From the NCBI GenBank assembly GCA_963921825.1, contig OY997596.1:59098754-59162753 (forward strand): a stretch of 64,000 bases of DNA, read 5' to 3'. Positions 47,721 through 58,980 of the stretch are shown in pieces. The notes beneath the pieces are model-generated. The model was not told the DNA's origin. It was given only the letters and a program-made list of their open reading frames with translations, and ran no database searches. The position numbers and the translations under genes were made by a program. The stretch's first letter is position 1. Every line of letters starts with the position of its first letter. Source of the DNA: Erodium maritimum. Lineage: Eukaryota > Streptophyta > Magnoliopsida > Geraniales > Geraniaceae.

Positions 47721-48756
47721 CTATTAAAAAAGTATATAAAAAAATTCCTAAAAGATACTTACCTGGCTTTAATTCCATATCCATACTGGGCTTATGAGAA
47801 ATCGTCTAAGAATGGGCTTATGAACAAAGCCCATGCTGTCCAATGAAGCCCAGTTACACGGATTACGCGCGTATATAAGATCTTCTAATTCCATTTTCAA
47901 ACTTGCCTTCGCTTCTTATTTAGGAAACCATCTTTCTAAAATATGTAATCTCATGTCACTTAATTTACCTAGCTGGGACGTGTTTGTGTTAAAAGTATTA
48001 ATGATTGCCTTATACAATGATGCTCTAAGATATATTTAATGATTAGTATTACTGAATGAGTTATTCATTTGTAGTTGTATTTTTTTTATGTTAATCATTT
48101 TTCAAATACGTTATAAATGTTAGTGGATTGAGCCTCCGGCTGATGTACTGACTAGAAACGTCTAAAGTTTGTTGTGTTATGTTTGAGGAGCTCAACATTT
48201 AGTCCCCGAACCTCCTTGAGTGTTGTCTCTCCTGCGAAGTCTGGTTTTGCTTGCTGGAATAATGGTTGTTAATTGGTGAGGTGTAATGGGGTTTTCTTTT
48301 TTTTTTTTATTACTTTCATTTTACTGTTTGAATTTTTGTTGGACTTTGATTTGGTAGATTGTGGCTCCCATTCCAAGTTTCACAACTCTTTTTGCAATAT
48401 AATCAAAGAGCATTTTGTAATTAAGCAAAACCTCTGACTTAGACATACAACCTAAACAAACCATAACAATTTGAAGTGTATTCGACCAAACGGATACATA
48501 AAGTTAGACATATTTTATCACATTCATGTTAGGTTCTACAATTTTTTTTAAATTGCTATTAAAAATTGTCATCAAATATTAACTTAACTAGAATTGGAAA
48601 AGGAATCATAACACAAAGCTAAGTTTTCCGGGGTTCCCATGAAAAATACACACAAAAGCCAACTATTTACACATGAAAATAAGAACCCCACAAGTCATAC
48701 GAATTTACCTACCAAAACCTATTTGTTTTTTCATTTTTCAAAAAAAATAAAACATT
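47721..48756. other. Gene-free sequence downstream of GPAT
   Basis: A cluster of GCCCA/TGGGC motifs lies at 47785-47860, but no adjacent start of a gene is seen. The GPAT 3' UTR should lie at about 48600-48756. Confidence 0.4.
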
Positions 48757-51282
48757 TTAGTTAACAAAGGGCTTGAAGGTGGTCACAACCTTCTTAGCAC
48801 TATCAACAAAAGAAGTATACGACACCGTTCCATCGTTCCCGGCTAGAATCCGATACTTGTCCTTCCTAGTAAACTCGGTGCACTCAAACCCCAGCGCCGC
48901 CGCCAACATCCTCTGCACGTGATTCGCCACGTCATGCGGGCTCTTCCCCGCCGCACACGTGGCCTCCACCGGCAACTGACTCAAAAACGTAACCTCGTAC
49001 ACGGGCCTAGGGTTCATGAAGAAGAACACCGGGTCCAAACCCTTCCACCCACGCGCCGTCGTCGCGTGGAAGAACCCGACCCGATAGTCCATCGCCACCG
49101 GCACGATCCGGTCCGTCAGCTCCGCGAAGAGCGAGCTGAACCTCAGCAGGAACGGCTCGCGACACGTGGTGCCCTCCGGGCACACGACTAGGTCTCCTTT
49201 AGAGAGCTCGTGCTTGATCCGGGTCGCGTCGACGGTTCGGGTCCGGGTCAGGCGGACGGTGGGGATCGGGGAGAGGAGCTCGGAGAGTTTTGAGATGGAG
49301 TAGGTCACCGCCGGGATCTTTCTTCTCAGGACGGTGGAGAGGATAATTGGGTCCATTAGGGTTCGGTGGGTGCACACGAAGAGGACCCCGGAGGTTTTGT
49401 TGGAGGCGCTTGGCGGCGGCGGCGGCTTTCCCTTGACGGTGACCTTGCCGCCGAAGAGCTTGGACACGTGAGGGATGGCCCACATGGGTAGGATCAGGCC
49501 GATGAGGATGCGGATGGTGGCTAGGGTTATGCCTAGTGGCATCCATAGGATGATTAGGAGGGCGGTGGCCGGTGTCGGGCGTTTTACTAGGCGGCCGTCG
49601 TGGAATATCACCGGGAGTGGGCGGAGGTGGTGGCCGTGGTCGGATTCTTTGGCCACCGATGGTTGGTTCTTTTGTTCCTGCCGACCAACATCAGTTTATA
49701 ATATATCAGCACGAAGGTACAATATATTTTACAAACGTAAATGACAAATAGTAACATTACAGACTCCAATACAAAATACAAGCAAGGTAATGTGAAATAC
49801 AGTTATTTACACAGGGTCGAACTTATTGACCATTGTGGTGTCTGTTTTTCACCTACTCTCCCTTAATTGTAAAGTCCGTCTAGGCATTACTTTAACTTTC
49901 GAAAATCGTCTAGACAGTTTTTGATTTTCATGTCACTATATTATTACTCTAATAATAAGGTGAAAATTTTATAAAGTTATGATGCCACCTAAAAGAACTT
50001 TGTAATTAAGTGTTACTATTTGAAAACATTTATAATCAAATATAACTAGTTTGTAATAATCAAAGTTCAATATTCAATATCTAGTAATCTATGTGTTTTA
50101 AATTTTAATCATACAATAGTGATCATAGATATTATTTGTCAAAAATGGATCCTTTTATGCAAAGTAGAGATGTGAGTTATTAGATGAAGTTGATCCAATA
50201 TTTTTTTCCTTATTATTTAAAATAATCAAATAAATTCATGTTGATTTTTTTTGAAACGGGTAATAAATTCATGTTATTAACAATAATAAAAAATTGTTTA
50301 TTATACTTGTAAATTTGGGCCACTTATATCGGGTCGGGCTTCCACAACTAAAAGGTCAACCTTTTTAGTTGGGGTGTGGCTGTAGCCTTTATAAGTAGCT
50401 TATTTATCTTATATTTTCCCGATGTGGGTTTATACTTCAACACTCTCCTTCACGTGTAGGACTGGACATCTGCATATGGACCGGAGACCACATGGTGGAG
50501 GTGACAAATGGGCCGTGGGCTGAACCAGCTCTGATACCATGTAAATTTGTTTAAAACGAGCTACTTATATCGGGTCGGGCTTCCACAACTAAAAGGTCAA
50601 CCTTATTAGTTAGGTGTGATCCTACCCTTTATAAGTAGCATTTTATCCTTATATTTTTCCGATGTGGGTTTATACTTCAACAATACTTGATCTAATGACC
50701 GTAGATATTATATGTGGTTTCTACTAGATTTGATATGATATCACCACTTACATTGCGTAAGGATAAAAATGAACCAGAAGCTTCACTCCTCAACGTTATA
50801 TCTGGTCGGCGATCACCAAACACCTCTGCAACACGACCACCGCGAGTAAAACCGGTCGCAAACCCGAACTTAGTAACAACAAGTTCGGTTCCGACCACTT
50901 CATCAACTCTCAGGTGCTTCTTCAAAAACACCTCCACCATGATACGAGGTTGTCGGGTCACGACAACCCTCTTCTCACTCGAACGCACAAACACCCTCCA
51001 AGCTTTCAAGTCAACACCGTCCATGTAAAACTTAGGCAGCACAGCCCTAGCCACCGACTCGATCTCCGCCTCTCTCAGCCCCGCGACGGCGACGAAGATC
51101 ACCAGCTTCAGCCCCATGTCTCTCCCCCCGACCGCCTCCATGAACCGGACCAACGGCCATAACGACAATAAGATTGTGAACCGGATTAAACCGGAGGCCT
51201 CGAACGCGAGTAACATGAAGTACGAGAATGGGTCGTGGTCCTTGAGTAAAGTACCTTCGAACTCCGAAACTACCGACTCCAT
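48757..51282 (-). CDS. GPAT5: Glycerol-3-phosphate acyltransferase, GPAT5/7 type (suberin-associated)
   Basis: This class of plant GPAT is an ER membrane enzyme that moves omega-oxidised acyl groups from CoA to glycerol 3-phosphate, mainly at sn-2, for suberin. Exons 51282-50752 and 49677-48757 join in phase 0 at CGCAAT/GTAAGT and CAG/GAACAA, giving 483 residues (Arabidopsis GPAT5 is about 500). Residues 1-165 form the HAD-phosphatase-like domain, but motif I reads SEFEGTLL, lacking the catalytic DxD, as in GPAT5/7. Hydrophobic segments lie at about 22-45 and 215-244. Acyltransferase block I (HRTLMDP, His281), block III (CPEGTT, Glu345) and block IV (IVPVAM, 368) are intact. [10 protein letters not shown] and [13 protein letters not shown] also match GPAT5. 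The roughly 1.07-kb intron holds a TRIM and a minute retro-insertion. GPAT5 rather than GPAT7 is my best guess. Confidence 0.93.
50230..50275 (-). mobile_element. Minimal retro-insertion in the GPAT intron
   Basis: ATAAATTCATGTT occurs at 50230-50242 and 50263-50275. The 20-nt insert between reads TACCCGTTTCAAAAAAAATC on the minus strand, which is a LINE-type 3' tip. Confidence 0.75.
50308..50682 (-). mobile_element. Complete TRIM (miniature LTR retrotransposon) in the GPAT intron
   Basis: Two LTRs (50308-50442 and 50540-50682) begin TGTTGAAG and end in AATTTACA on the minus strand. The target duplication ATACT is exact at 50303-50307 and 50683-50687. Next to the 5' LTR is a perfect TGGTATCAGAGC primer-binding site (50528-50539, complementary to initiator Met tRNA). 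A purine-rich GAAGGAGAG precedes the 3' LTR. The roughly 97-bp interior has no coding capacity, so mobilisation must depend on another element. It is inserted on the gene's own strand, about 65 bp downstream of the exon 1 donor. Confidence 0.93.
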
Positions 51283-51395
51283 CGAACTTATTTGGTGTTC
51301 TTGTCGGAACCAGACAGATTGAGGATAGGGTTTTATAGGACGTTTGTGTTTTTTTTAGAATGTTATGAGGCAGCTCATCGGTCTTCAACTACTTC

Positions 51396-51410
51396 TCTAT
51401 GTATATATGG
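51396..51410 (-). promoter_or_regulatory. Probable TATA box of the GPAT gene
   Basis: On the minus strand CCATATATACATAG lies about 115-130 bp before the start codon, at a suitable distance for a short leader. No other element could be assigned. Confidence 0.5.
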
Positions 51411-52880
51411 TTTTTTTTTTTTTTAAATAATTGTTAATTGAGTCTTGTGCGGGTGCAACAAAAAGGATGAGATTATACGACACGTAATTAACAGGTGGGT
51501 TATAGATTGATTACTTAACTCCAACAACTTCGGCCTCCGCCAAGTCAGGTGATTACGTTATTAAAATTGTGTGTCAAATGTTTGTACAAAGTTTATGTGA
51601 CACTTGAGGGTCCACGTACGCGTAAATAGATTATGCTAATTTTTGTTATTGTTCTTCGAACTAATGTATCATGCATGGACGACATGTCTATGTCTACATC
51701 TTTTTTTAGGTTATTGGAATAGACGAGTTTGATGTTTTTTTTTATCAGCTACGAGTTTGATGTTAATCACAACAAATAGGTGGTGTATAGGGTTAACGAT
51801 GAATAAAAAGGTGATACAATGATTAGGGTTTCAAAATTAATCTTAACGAAGTTCTCACAAACACATTGAAAAAAGAATTTAAATATTTTTTTTAGCCCTT
51901 TGATATGTTTACAGAAATACAATCACATTTTATTTATTTACAAATGATCTTCATATTCGTTAAATTTTTCTCTGACCATCGTCTATAAACAAAGGTGAAT
52001 ATTAGTTCTTGCGACAAAAAACACCAATCCCAAGAATAGAAGATTTGTGTGAATAGATGAAAGACGATTAGTTGTTGTTACAAATAAATGACATTTACAG
52101 TTAAGTTGTCTAATAAAAATTGAATAAATTGTATCATCTTGATTACCCTTATAATGGATCATTTTAAAAACTATTACATTATCTGATTGAAATGTTAACC
52201 AGTTATATGGTGGTTCACTCCAAATCTGCATAACATTTGAGCAAAACCCAACTAATAATCACGTCGGTTCTACAAATCGGGAGAAGAAAACCCTCGAGAG
52301 CTAAGAATATTCTTAATAAATATGCTTTGAACTTAATTAAATAAAAGGAACAATGTTATTTTCAACGATTCCACCAACTAAAGGCTCAAATATGTATTCT
52401 TGTATAATTAAACAGAATGTTATTCACAGACACAATTAACCTCGTGGATCATTGTGTTGACTTTCATTTGGATATTTTAAATATAATTTCGTAGAAGAAT
52501 ATAGTTTTTGTTCATTTGCAATCGCATGTCGGTCTCATGAAATTCTTTTTTAAACAAGAGAAACCAATTCTTATCTTCTTTAATAAATCAAATCTAATTG
52601 ATGTTACATGAAATTTTACATGTAATATCCGAATGTTCCATAAATATCTGATCTAAATGAGACATTAGCGACGTCGAGATCAACCACACTTCTTGCATGT
52701 ATACTATACTAACTATGCATAGCTTGCGGGTATAGGATTTAAAGTAGGTTAGAAAAAAAACCCACTTAGTTATAGCTAATGTGCCAATCTTATGGGAGGC
52801 TTTTGCCATAAGAATAAGAATGTTTAATTATAAAAGTAGGTTGGGATTGAAGTAATTGGGCTACCATACCTCTTATATAT
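51411..52880. other. GPAT upstream region and intergenic DNA
   Basis: The sequence is AT-rich with no further gene. It holds the small insertion scar at 51723-51764. Confidence 0.45.
51723..51764 (-). mobile_element. Minimal retro-insertion upstream of GPAT
   Basis: ACGAGTTTGATGTT repeats at 51723-51736 and 51751-51764. The 14-nt insert reads AGCTGATAAAAAAA on the minus strand. Confidence 0.7.
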
Positions 52881-52884
52881 TTAT

Positions 52885-54035
52885 GGGAAATTTGAAAAAA
52901 TATGTTTCATAATAGCATGTATTTTATTTCTATGCTAGTATAATCTAAAATTAGAAAAATATGTCTTCCAAAAGTTTTAAGACAAAAATAGCCTTCTTTT
53001 AATTGATATAAAATTCATAATTTCACATTCTCTATTTTTCATCTTCTATTCACATCTATTTTGAAAATATATTCAGTTTTAATAAAATTAATACAATATA
53101 TTTTCGAAATATATATTAAAATTTTATATAATTTTTTTTATTCAATTTTACTAATTATTAAAATCACATTTTAATTTATTTTTTCGAAAATCAGATTATT
53201 TTTATAACTATTTTAAAAGAAAAATAAATTAATAAATAAATTTACTAATTAATAAAATAAAAACAAATATATATTTTATGATATCTAAAATATTTTTGAA
53301 AAAAGCATATTGTAAATTAAAATCAATGATATATATTTATATATCAAAATTATTATTTTTTATTAAATTTACTTTAATTATTAAAAATATTTTTTAATTT
53401 ATGTTTTTTGAAAAATCAGATTATTTTGGTAAATACTTTTAAAATTTAATTCGAATTTACAATGTTAATTTTTAAAAAATATTTTACACTTCATGAAAAA
53501 ATATTTTAATCGAATTTTATTAATTATTAAATTCAATTTTTAATTTAAAAACTATTTTATTCAAATTTATTAATTTTTTAAAATCAGATTATTTGGATAT
53601 ATGTATACTTAATTTAAATTAAAAAAAATATTTTTTCAAAAAACTTAGATTTTATAAAAATATATTTTATTCAGTAATACGAATTATTAAATTCAAATTT
53701 TTATTTTTTAAATTTATCTAAATGATCGTATTTTTTGAATTTTTTATAATTTAAAATCTGGTTTTCATAATTAATATATTGAATACAATATTTTTTATGT
53801 AAAATATTAATATGTATTTCAAAAATATATTCGAATAAATAATTAAACATCGATTTATTTTTAAAAGATTGGTGAAAAAGTTGAGAATTAAGAAGGGTAA
53901 ACTAAAGAATTTTGTATGAATTAGAAGGTTATTTGTGTCTTAAAAAGTTTGAAAGGCATAGTTTACCAATTTTGAGTTATGTTAGCATAGAAATAAAATA
54001 GATGCTATCATGAAGCATATTTTTTCAAATTTCCC
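52885..54035. mobile_element. Large (1.15-kb) foldback element with exact 9-bp duplication
   Basis: Both ends read GGGAAATTTGAAAAAATATG inward. The inverted arms of about 150 bp share tagcat, tattttatttctatgcta and ttttaagacaaaaata-type phrases. TATATTTAT flanks it exactly at 52876-52884 and 54036-54044. The roughly 850-bp interior is extremely AT-rich with many short direct and inverted phrases (ttaaattca, tttattaa) and no coding frame. This is consistent with a non-autonomous Mutator-type element. Confidence 0.88.
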
Positions 54036-54044
54036 TATATTTAT

Positions 54045-55190
54045 TTTCTTATTTCATTATTTTCTCCAGTATTCAAATCTTCTAGTCAAGTGCAACTTTC
54101 GTATAGTTTTTGCTATATAATATTTGTTTCAAAATCATCTAAGGCCAAGTCATGAATGAGTCTTTTTATTCACCCATCCCATATGTGTAGTAAGGAATGA
54201 GTTCACCTGAAAATTAGGTTTAAAACATATATTTGATAGTTATGAACTTGGCAAGATCAGATACTAAAACTTTACTTTGATATGAAATCTATATCATTAA
54301 AATATGAAAGTTACAACATTGAAATATGAAACTTACTTAAGCTGTGATATTATATATCCATTGTTTTTATCCAATGATATATAAGTTAGTATTTTTTTTG
54401 TTATGTATTTTAAAGGCTCGAGTCAGATTGGGCTCCACGAGTTGGTCTAGGCCCACACATGGTTCGATTCCATTTAATGAACCAAGGTTTTTGAAGTAGA
54501 AACCGGGCTCTTGAACTGGTGCACCCCAATTCACCAATTTTAAAACTGGTTTTCCAACCGACCAGTTCTGGTTCGATGCAACAGCAAATCGGTTTGATCC
54601 AGTTCAACCGTATTTTTCATTTTCAGCTTTTCTTTTCCGACCCTAGGGATTTTGACTTGAACTCAATCATAAAATATGTATTCTTTGTTACAATTCTTAG
54701 TCTAATCTGATTAAATCGATCAACTTATTCAATATAGTTTTTACACGAAACGGTCGAATCAAACTCCTAAACAATATCATCGACATGGGATCATGGTGCC
54801 AACATGATTATCACTAAATTGTCCATCAGAAAAACAAACAACATGATAACAGCCACAACCATAATCAAACACCAACGTTGTTAAAGTTCACTTAGATCTA
54901 AGTTAAGATTTAATTACTAAATGTAGAAGGGGCAGTGAGTAAGAAAATGAGTGAGGAGACAAAGTATTAATTCCACTCACGAGTTGTTCTGATGTGTTGT
55001 TGGTGACTTAATAATGAATAATCTGAGCATCCACACGGTGCTTGTACGGATGGCCTATTACTTAATTATAACTCTGCGAACTTATGTATGGTGACATGAA
55101 CTCACATGCCACCTAACCTAACCCATATCAATGCCTCTATCCCAAGTCTCAACCTTGAAACTCTCAATCCTCATTCTCTATTGCATGGAT
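54045..55190. other. Gene-free sequence
   Basis: No gene was found. A short motif at about 55026-55056 (gagcatccacacggtgctt then gtacggatggcc) looks like two fused MITE ends, and may be a deletion scar. Confidence 0.4.
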
Positions 55191-55196
55191 TAATTT

Positions 55197-55785
55197 GGGA
55201 GTTTTTTAAAATATAATATTTTGTCTAACATTTATTTTCAGTTTAGTACCTACCCGTTACCTTGTTGTTATTTTTTTCATCCCAATAATATGAAAAGTCT
55301 AAATTACCCCTCACTAACGATCATATTTTCAAAAGCATGTCATTGGTTTTTCAAACAATTCAATTTGTCAAATATCAAAATTATCCTTCATTTATCTTCA
55401 AATTTTCAAAATTTGTCATCAAAATCATTCCTTTTAAAAATATATATAAAAAAAATCAGATTTTTATTAAAAATATTTTATTTTACAAAATATTTTTTAA
55501 AATCAGATTTTATTTTTATAAATCAGTTTTTATAAGGGTATTATTGGTATTTTAGAAAAATCAAATGGTAGTTGACTATTTTCTAAGGGTATTATTGGTA
55601 TTTAAAAAAAATTGAGGGTCATGTGCTTTGCACATGATCATTTTCCATCCAAAATTGGATGGAAAAGTGATGGTAAGTATTAAATTAAAAATAAATGTTA
55701 GCTAAGGTATTATATTGCAAAAAAAAAATCTCGGGTATTATACTGCAAATAAATATTTACCAGGGTATTATATTGAAAATTTTCC
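55197..55785. mobile_element. Foldback MITE sharing the double-hairpin core of the 23.5-kb element
   Basis: The left arm (gggagttttttaaaatataa, ctaacatttattttcagttt) faces the right arm, which carries gctaacatttatttttaatt on the other strand. Flanks are ATTAATTT on both sides (55189-55196 and 55786-55793). The core has TCATGTGC/GCACATGA and TTTTCCATCC/GGATGGAAAA at about 55619-55665. Confidence 0.75.
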
Positions 55786-55906
55786 ATTAATTTGTAAAGC
55801 AACTTTATTTTGATGAAAATTTTATTAAGGTTAATTCAAACTCCAAATCTTTTAGTAAACAGTTTTCATTTTTAACGGATTCTTGATTTTACCTTTAATG
55901 AAAATA

Positions 55907-56277
55907 GGGTTAATTATATCTCACTATCCTAAAAGTTTCAGATTCCATTTAAATAGTCCTAAACTTTTTTTTTTGTCGTCTCGCCTCCATATAATTTCAT
56001 TTGTCTCAATTTAATACCTTCCGTCAATTTATTACCTCACAAAATCTCTCTTCTTCCATCCATTATGCACTTCAAATTTATCATCTTTTTCCTCCCAACA
56101 TCGGCAACACACTCATATTTTAAAAACGTAAAATTCATGAAAAAAACATCAAAAATTAGACGGAAGGTACTAAATTTAGAGAAACGAAACTCCAAGGTAG
56201 CAAGACGACACAAATTTTTTTATAGGATAGTTAAAATGGATTATGAAACTTTTAGGGTAATGAAGTGGAATTAACCC
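55907..56277. mobile_element. Foldback MITE
   Basis: The left end GGGTTAATTATATCTCACTA faces a right end that reads GGGTTAATTCCACTTCATTA on the other strand. The arms share aaaagtttca, aattta(at/gt)acctt and ccgtc phrases. A clear target duplication was not seen (ATGA only). Confidence 0.7.
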
Positions 56278-57440
56278 ATGATTACCTAATCAGAGGATGT
56301 CCAGTACGCGACTGGGTGTTTATGCTTATCGATCGAGGGATGACCCACACCCGATTAGGGAGCCTAGTAAGGATAAAATTGTAACTTTGCAATTAAAGGT
56401 TAGACGACGCTACATGATGTTTCCAAAACAAGTATAGTTTACAAATTAACCCTCTATTTTATTTTACTCTTCACTAACGCTTGGCCCCCCTACAACGACA
56501 ACTATGGGCGTGTAGACCACATGACCAATAGATGCCTCGCCCGCACAGGGTGCGAGGCCTTTCTTCGAGGGCCATTATAGATCCCAGGGGAAGTAAGACG
56601 CCTTGGGGGGGGGGGGGGGGGGGGGGGGAGCGAGGAGGTCCACATTGTGGTTTCTTAAGATGGGCTTTGGAGTTTAACTCTCGGGGAATAAAATGGGATC
56701 TAGACCACAAAATTAGTATATTTCACAGGCTCGCAAGGGCAAAGGGTAGGCAGTGATGGGATAGTTTTGGCCTCCCAACTAGAGCAGCACATATTCCGTT
56801 AGACAGGAGACCGTGGGGGATAGCGTGTCCCAAGAGAGGACACATCCCATCACATGAACGTTGCCGTTATTAATAGAGACCTCTCGTGACCCGGTCCAGA
56901 CCTACCCTCGTGGCAGGATAGGGGTCAAACATCTGGATCCAGGGTCATCACTCACAAGCTCTATGTTGGGCTTGAGAAAGAGGAAAGTTAGGGACTTCCT
57001 GAAACATGAATCGGAGTGGTCGATAGAGTTCGACAAGGTAATTGGAAGGAAGAAGTGGTGGAATACACTCTCGCAACGATAATGAGTAACAAAGTATAGT
57101 TGATGAGGAGTTCACAAGTACTTCCTCCTCACATGCTATCAGGTGGGTAAGATCCCACCGAGTACCATCATGTCTCCCCCTTACTTTATCGGAAGTTAAT
57201 AACTATGCATTCATATAGCCCTCTTTACCCATTCGAGAGAGGGCATCGTCCACTATCTCTCGTAGGGAGAGCATAGTCCTTCATCGCAATCCCCCCTATT
57301 AAGGATTTGGGTCGGCTCAGCCCATACTCTCGTCCCCAACAACTCCATCCGTTGTCAAATCTGTTGACGCATAATCTCCTTGGAGACAATTTTTGAGTAC
57401 AATGGTTGTCTTTTTCCATCCATAACGAATGAGAATTTTT
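56278..57440. other. Degenerate GC-richer block with a 24-G homopolymer
   Basis: An uninterrupted run of 24 G lies at 56605-56628. The surrounding block has raised GC and short broken frames, resembling decayed retroelement DNA. No domain was recognised. Confidence 0.4.
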
Positions 57441-58978
57441 ATATCTACTATTTTTTGTTTTTTTATTGTAAGCTACTTGTTAGCAAAACCTCCCCACGTA
57501 AACTGTGTTACTTATTTTGCGGGCCTTCTGAGGCCAATATATATAGGCATCCCGACTAATGTAATGATATCTTACGTATAAAGAACCTATATAAAATGAC
57601 ATAAGAACCTATATAAAATGACATATGTATTGAATCCATTAGATCAAACTACATATAATTTTTTAGCATTCTCTGTCAAAATAAAAACAACGAATATTAT
57701 TGTTACATTTCCAGGTATGGAAAAGAACAATGACAATATGATTATCAAGATCCGAGCAAGGAGATTATCAAATCCGAACTCAATCACAAATTATTACTCC
57801 AAACTATGCTTATGTTACTATTACTATACCTTTAACGCCTGATTAGTCTAATATGATCCAAAAATAGTCTAACTCACATCTTTATGCAATTTTGAAAATA
57901 ATTAATCAAACAACATAGCAGGTATTTGCTAAACAGGTGAGTATAAGGCTAAGTATGACAATAGATGAAACAAGTGAGCCCCAATAATATAACATTTTAT
58001 GAAACTAATAATATGTATTTAATATTATACATAAATGTTTAAGTCGTTAAACTTGTGGACGAGGAGGACAGTGATGATCAACAGGTAAGGGTTCCAAAAA
58101 AAAAACCGTCGAGACCCATGATTGGACCCAAAGAGGGGGGATGGGACTCTGTTGGCCCTAACCCCAGGACTCGGGACGAGCTTTGCTTGACCGTCTCAGG
58201 AGGAGCTTGGAAGCAATGCAAATTTATTTCTATTCTTGTTTTTCGGTTTATTGAACTATGAATGTTCTCTGTTGTTTGATTTTATTTTATTTGGAGGGTA
58301 AAATGACGGATTTTTTTGTACTTGTCTAAGATGAAAATTATATTCTTTTTACCGGTCTAAAAGCACAGAATTATCTACGGAGGCTCAGATATATTCTGAA
58401 ACCTCGGACCTACCTACCACTTTATCTTTGCAACTGAAGATTGACATTAATATATTTGTTCTCATTATCTGTTTTAAGAAAAATCGTTACTCACTAATTT
58501 TTCTATGATATTCTACAATAATAAATTAACAACTTATATTCGACATTTATTATATATAAAAAAAAAGTGAAACGCAAACCTAAAGGCATCTTATTTGGTT
58601 CCTGGTTTTAGGGCTTTAACTCATGGGGATGCCAAAAGTCAGAGAGGCAGAGCCTTTGCTGATATCAATAACAATTATTTTATAAATCAATTAAGTTAAA
58701 TTAAAAAATTAATAATTATCATTCTTTAATTAAATACACATAAAGCAAAAAAAAAAATGAGAACGTATTTGGAAACAGTAGAAAATAAAAGAGGCAATTG
58801 CAAAAAAAATATTCGTTTATTTATAAAATTGTTGTTTTTTATATACATTATAAAAAGAGCCTCAAACGGTCTTCCGATTTTACGTTATGTAAATTTATTT
58901 TAAATAAAAATAATATCCTTAAAATTTGAATTGAAAATAATATATACAAAGCATAAAATTTACTATTTGCATATCTAG
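57441..58978. other. AT-rich sequence, nothing recognised
   Basis: There are only short frames (57618-57842, 58055-58261) without motifs. An imperfect direct repeat, agaacctatataaaatgaca, lies at 57580-57623. Confidence 0.45.
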
Positions 58979-58980
58979 TA

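Noticed and set aside
48919-49546. Arg/Pro/His-rich frames on both strands over GPAT exon 2
   Set aside because: They are antisense or out-of-frame shadows of a GC-rich coding exon.
50692-50751. Extension of GPAT exon 1 to the end of its open frame
   Set aside because: GTAAGT at 50751-50746 is a strong donor, and the residues after it do not resemble any GPAT.
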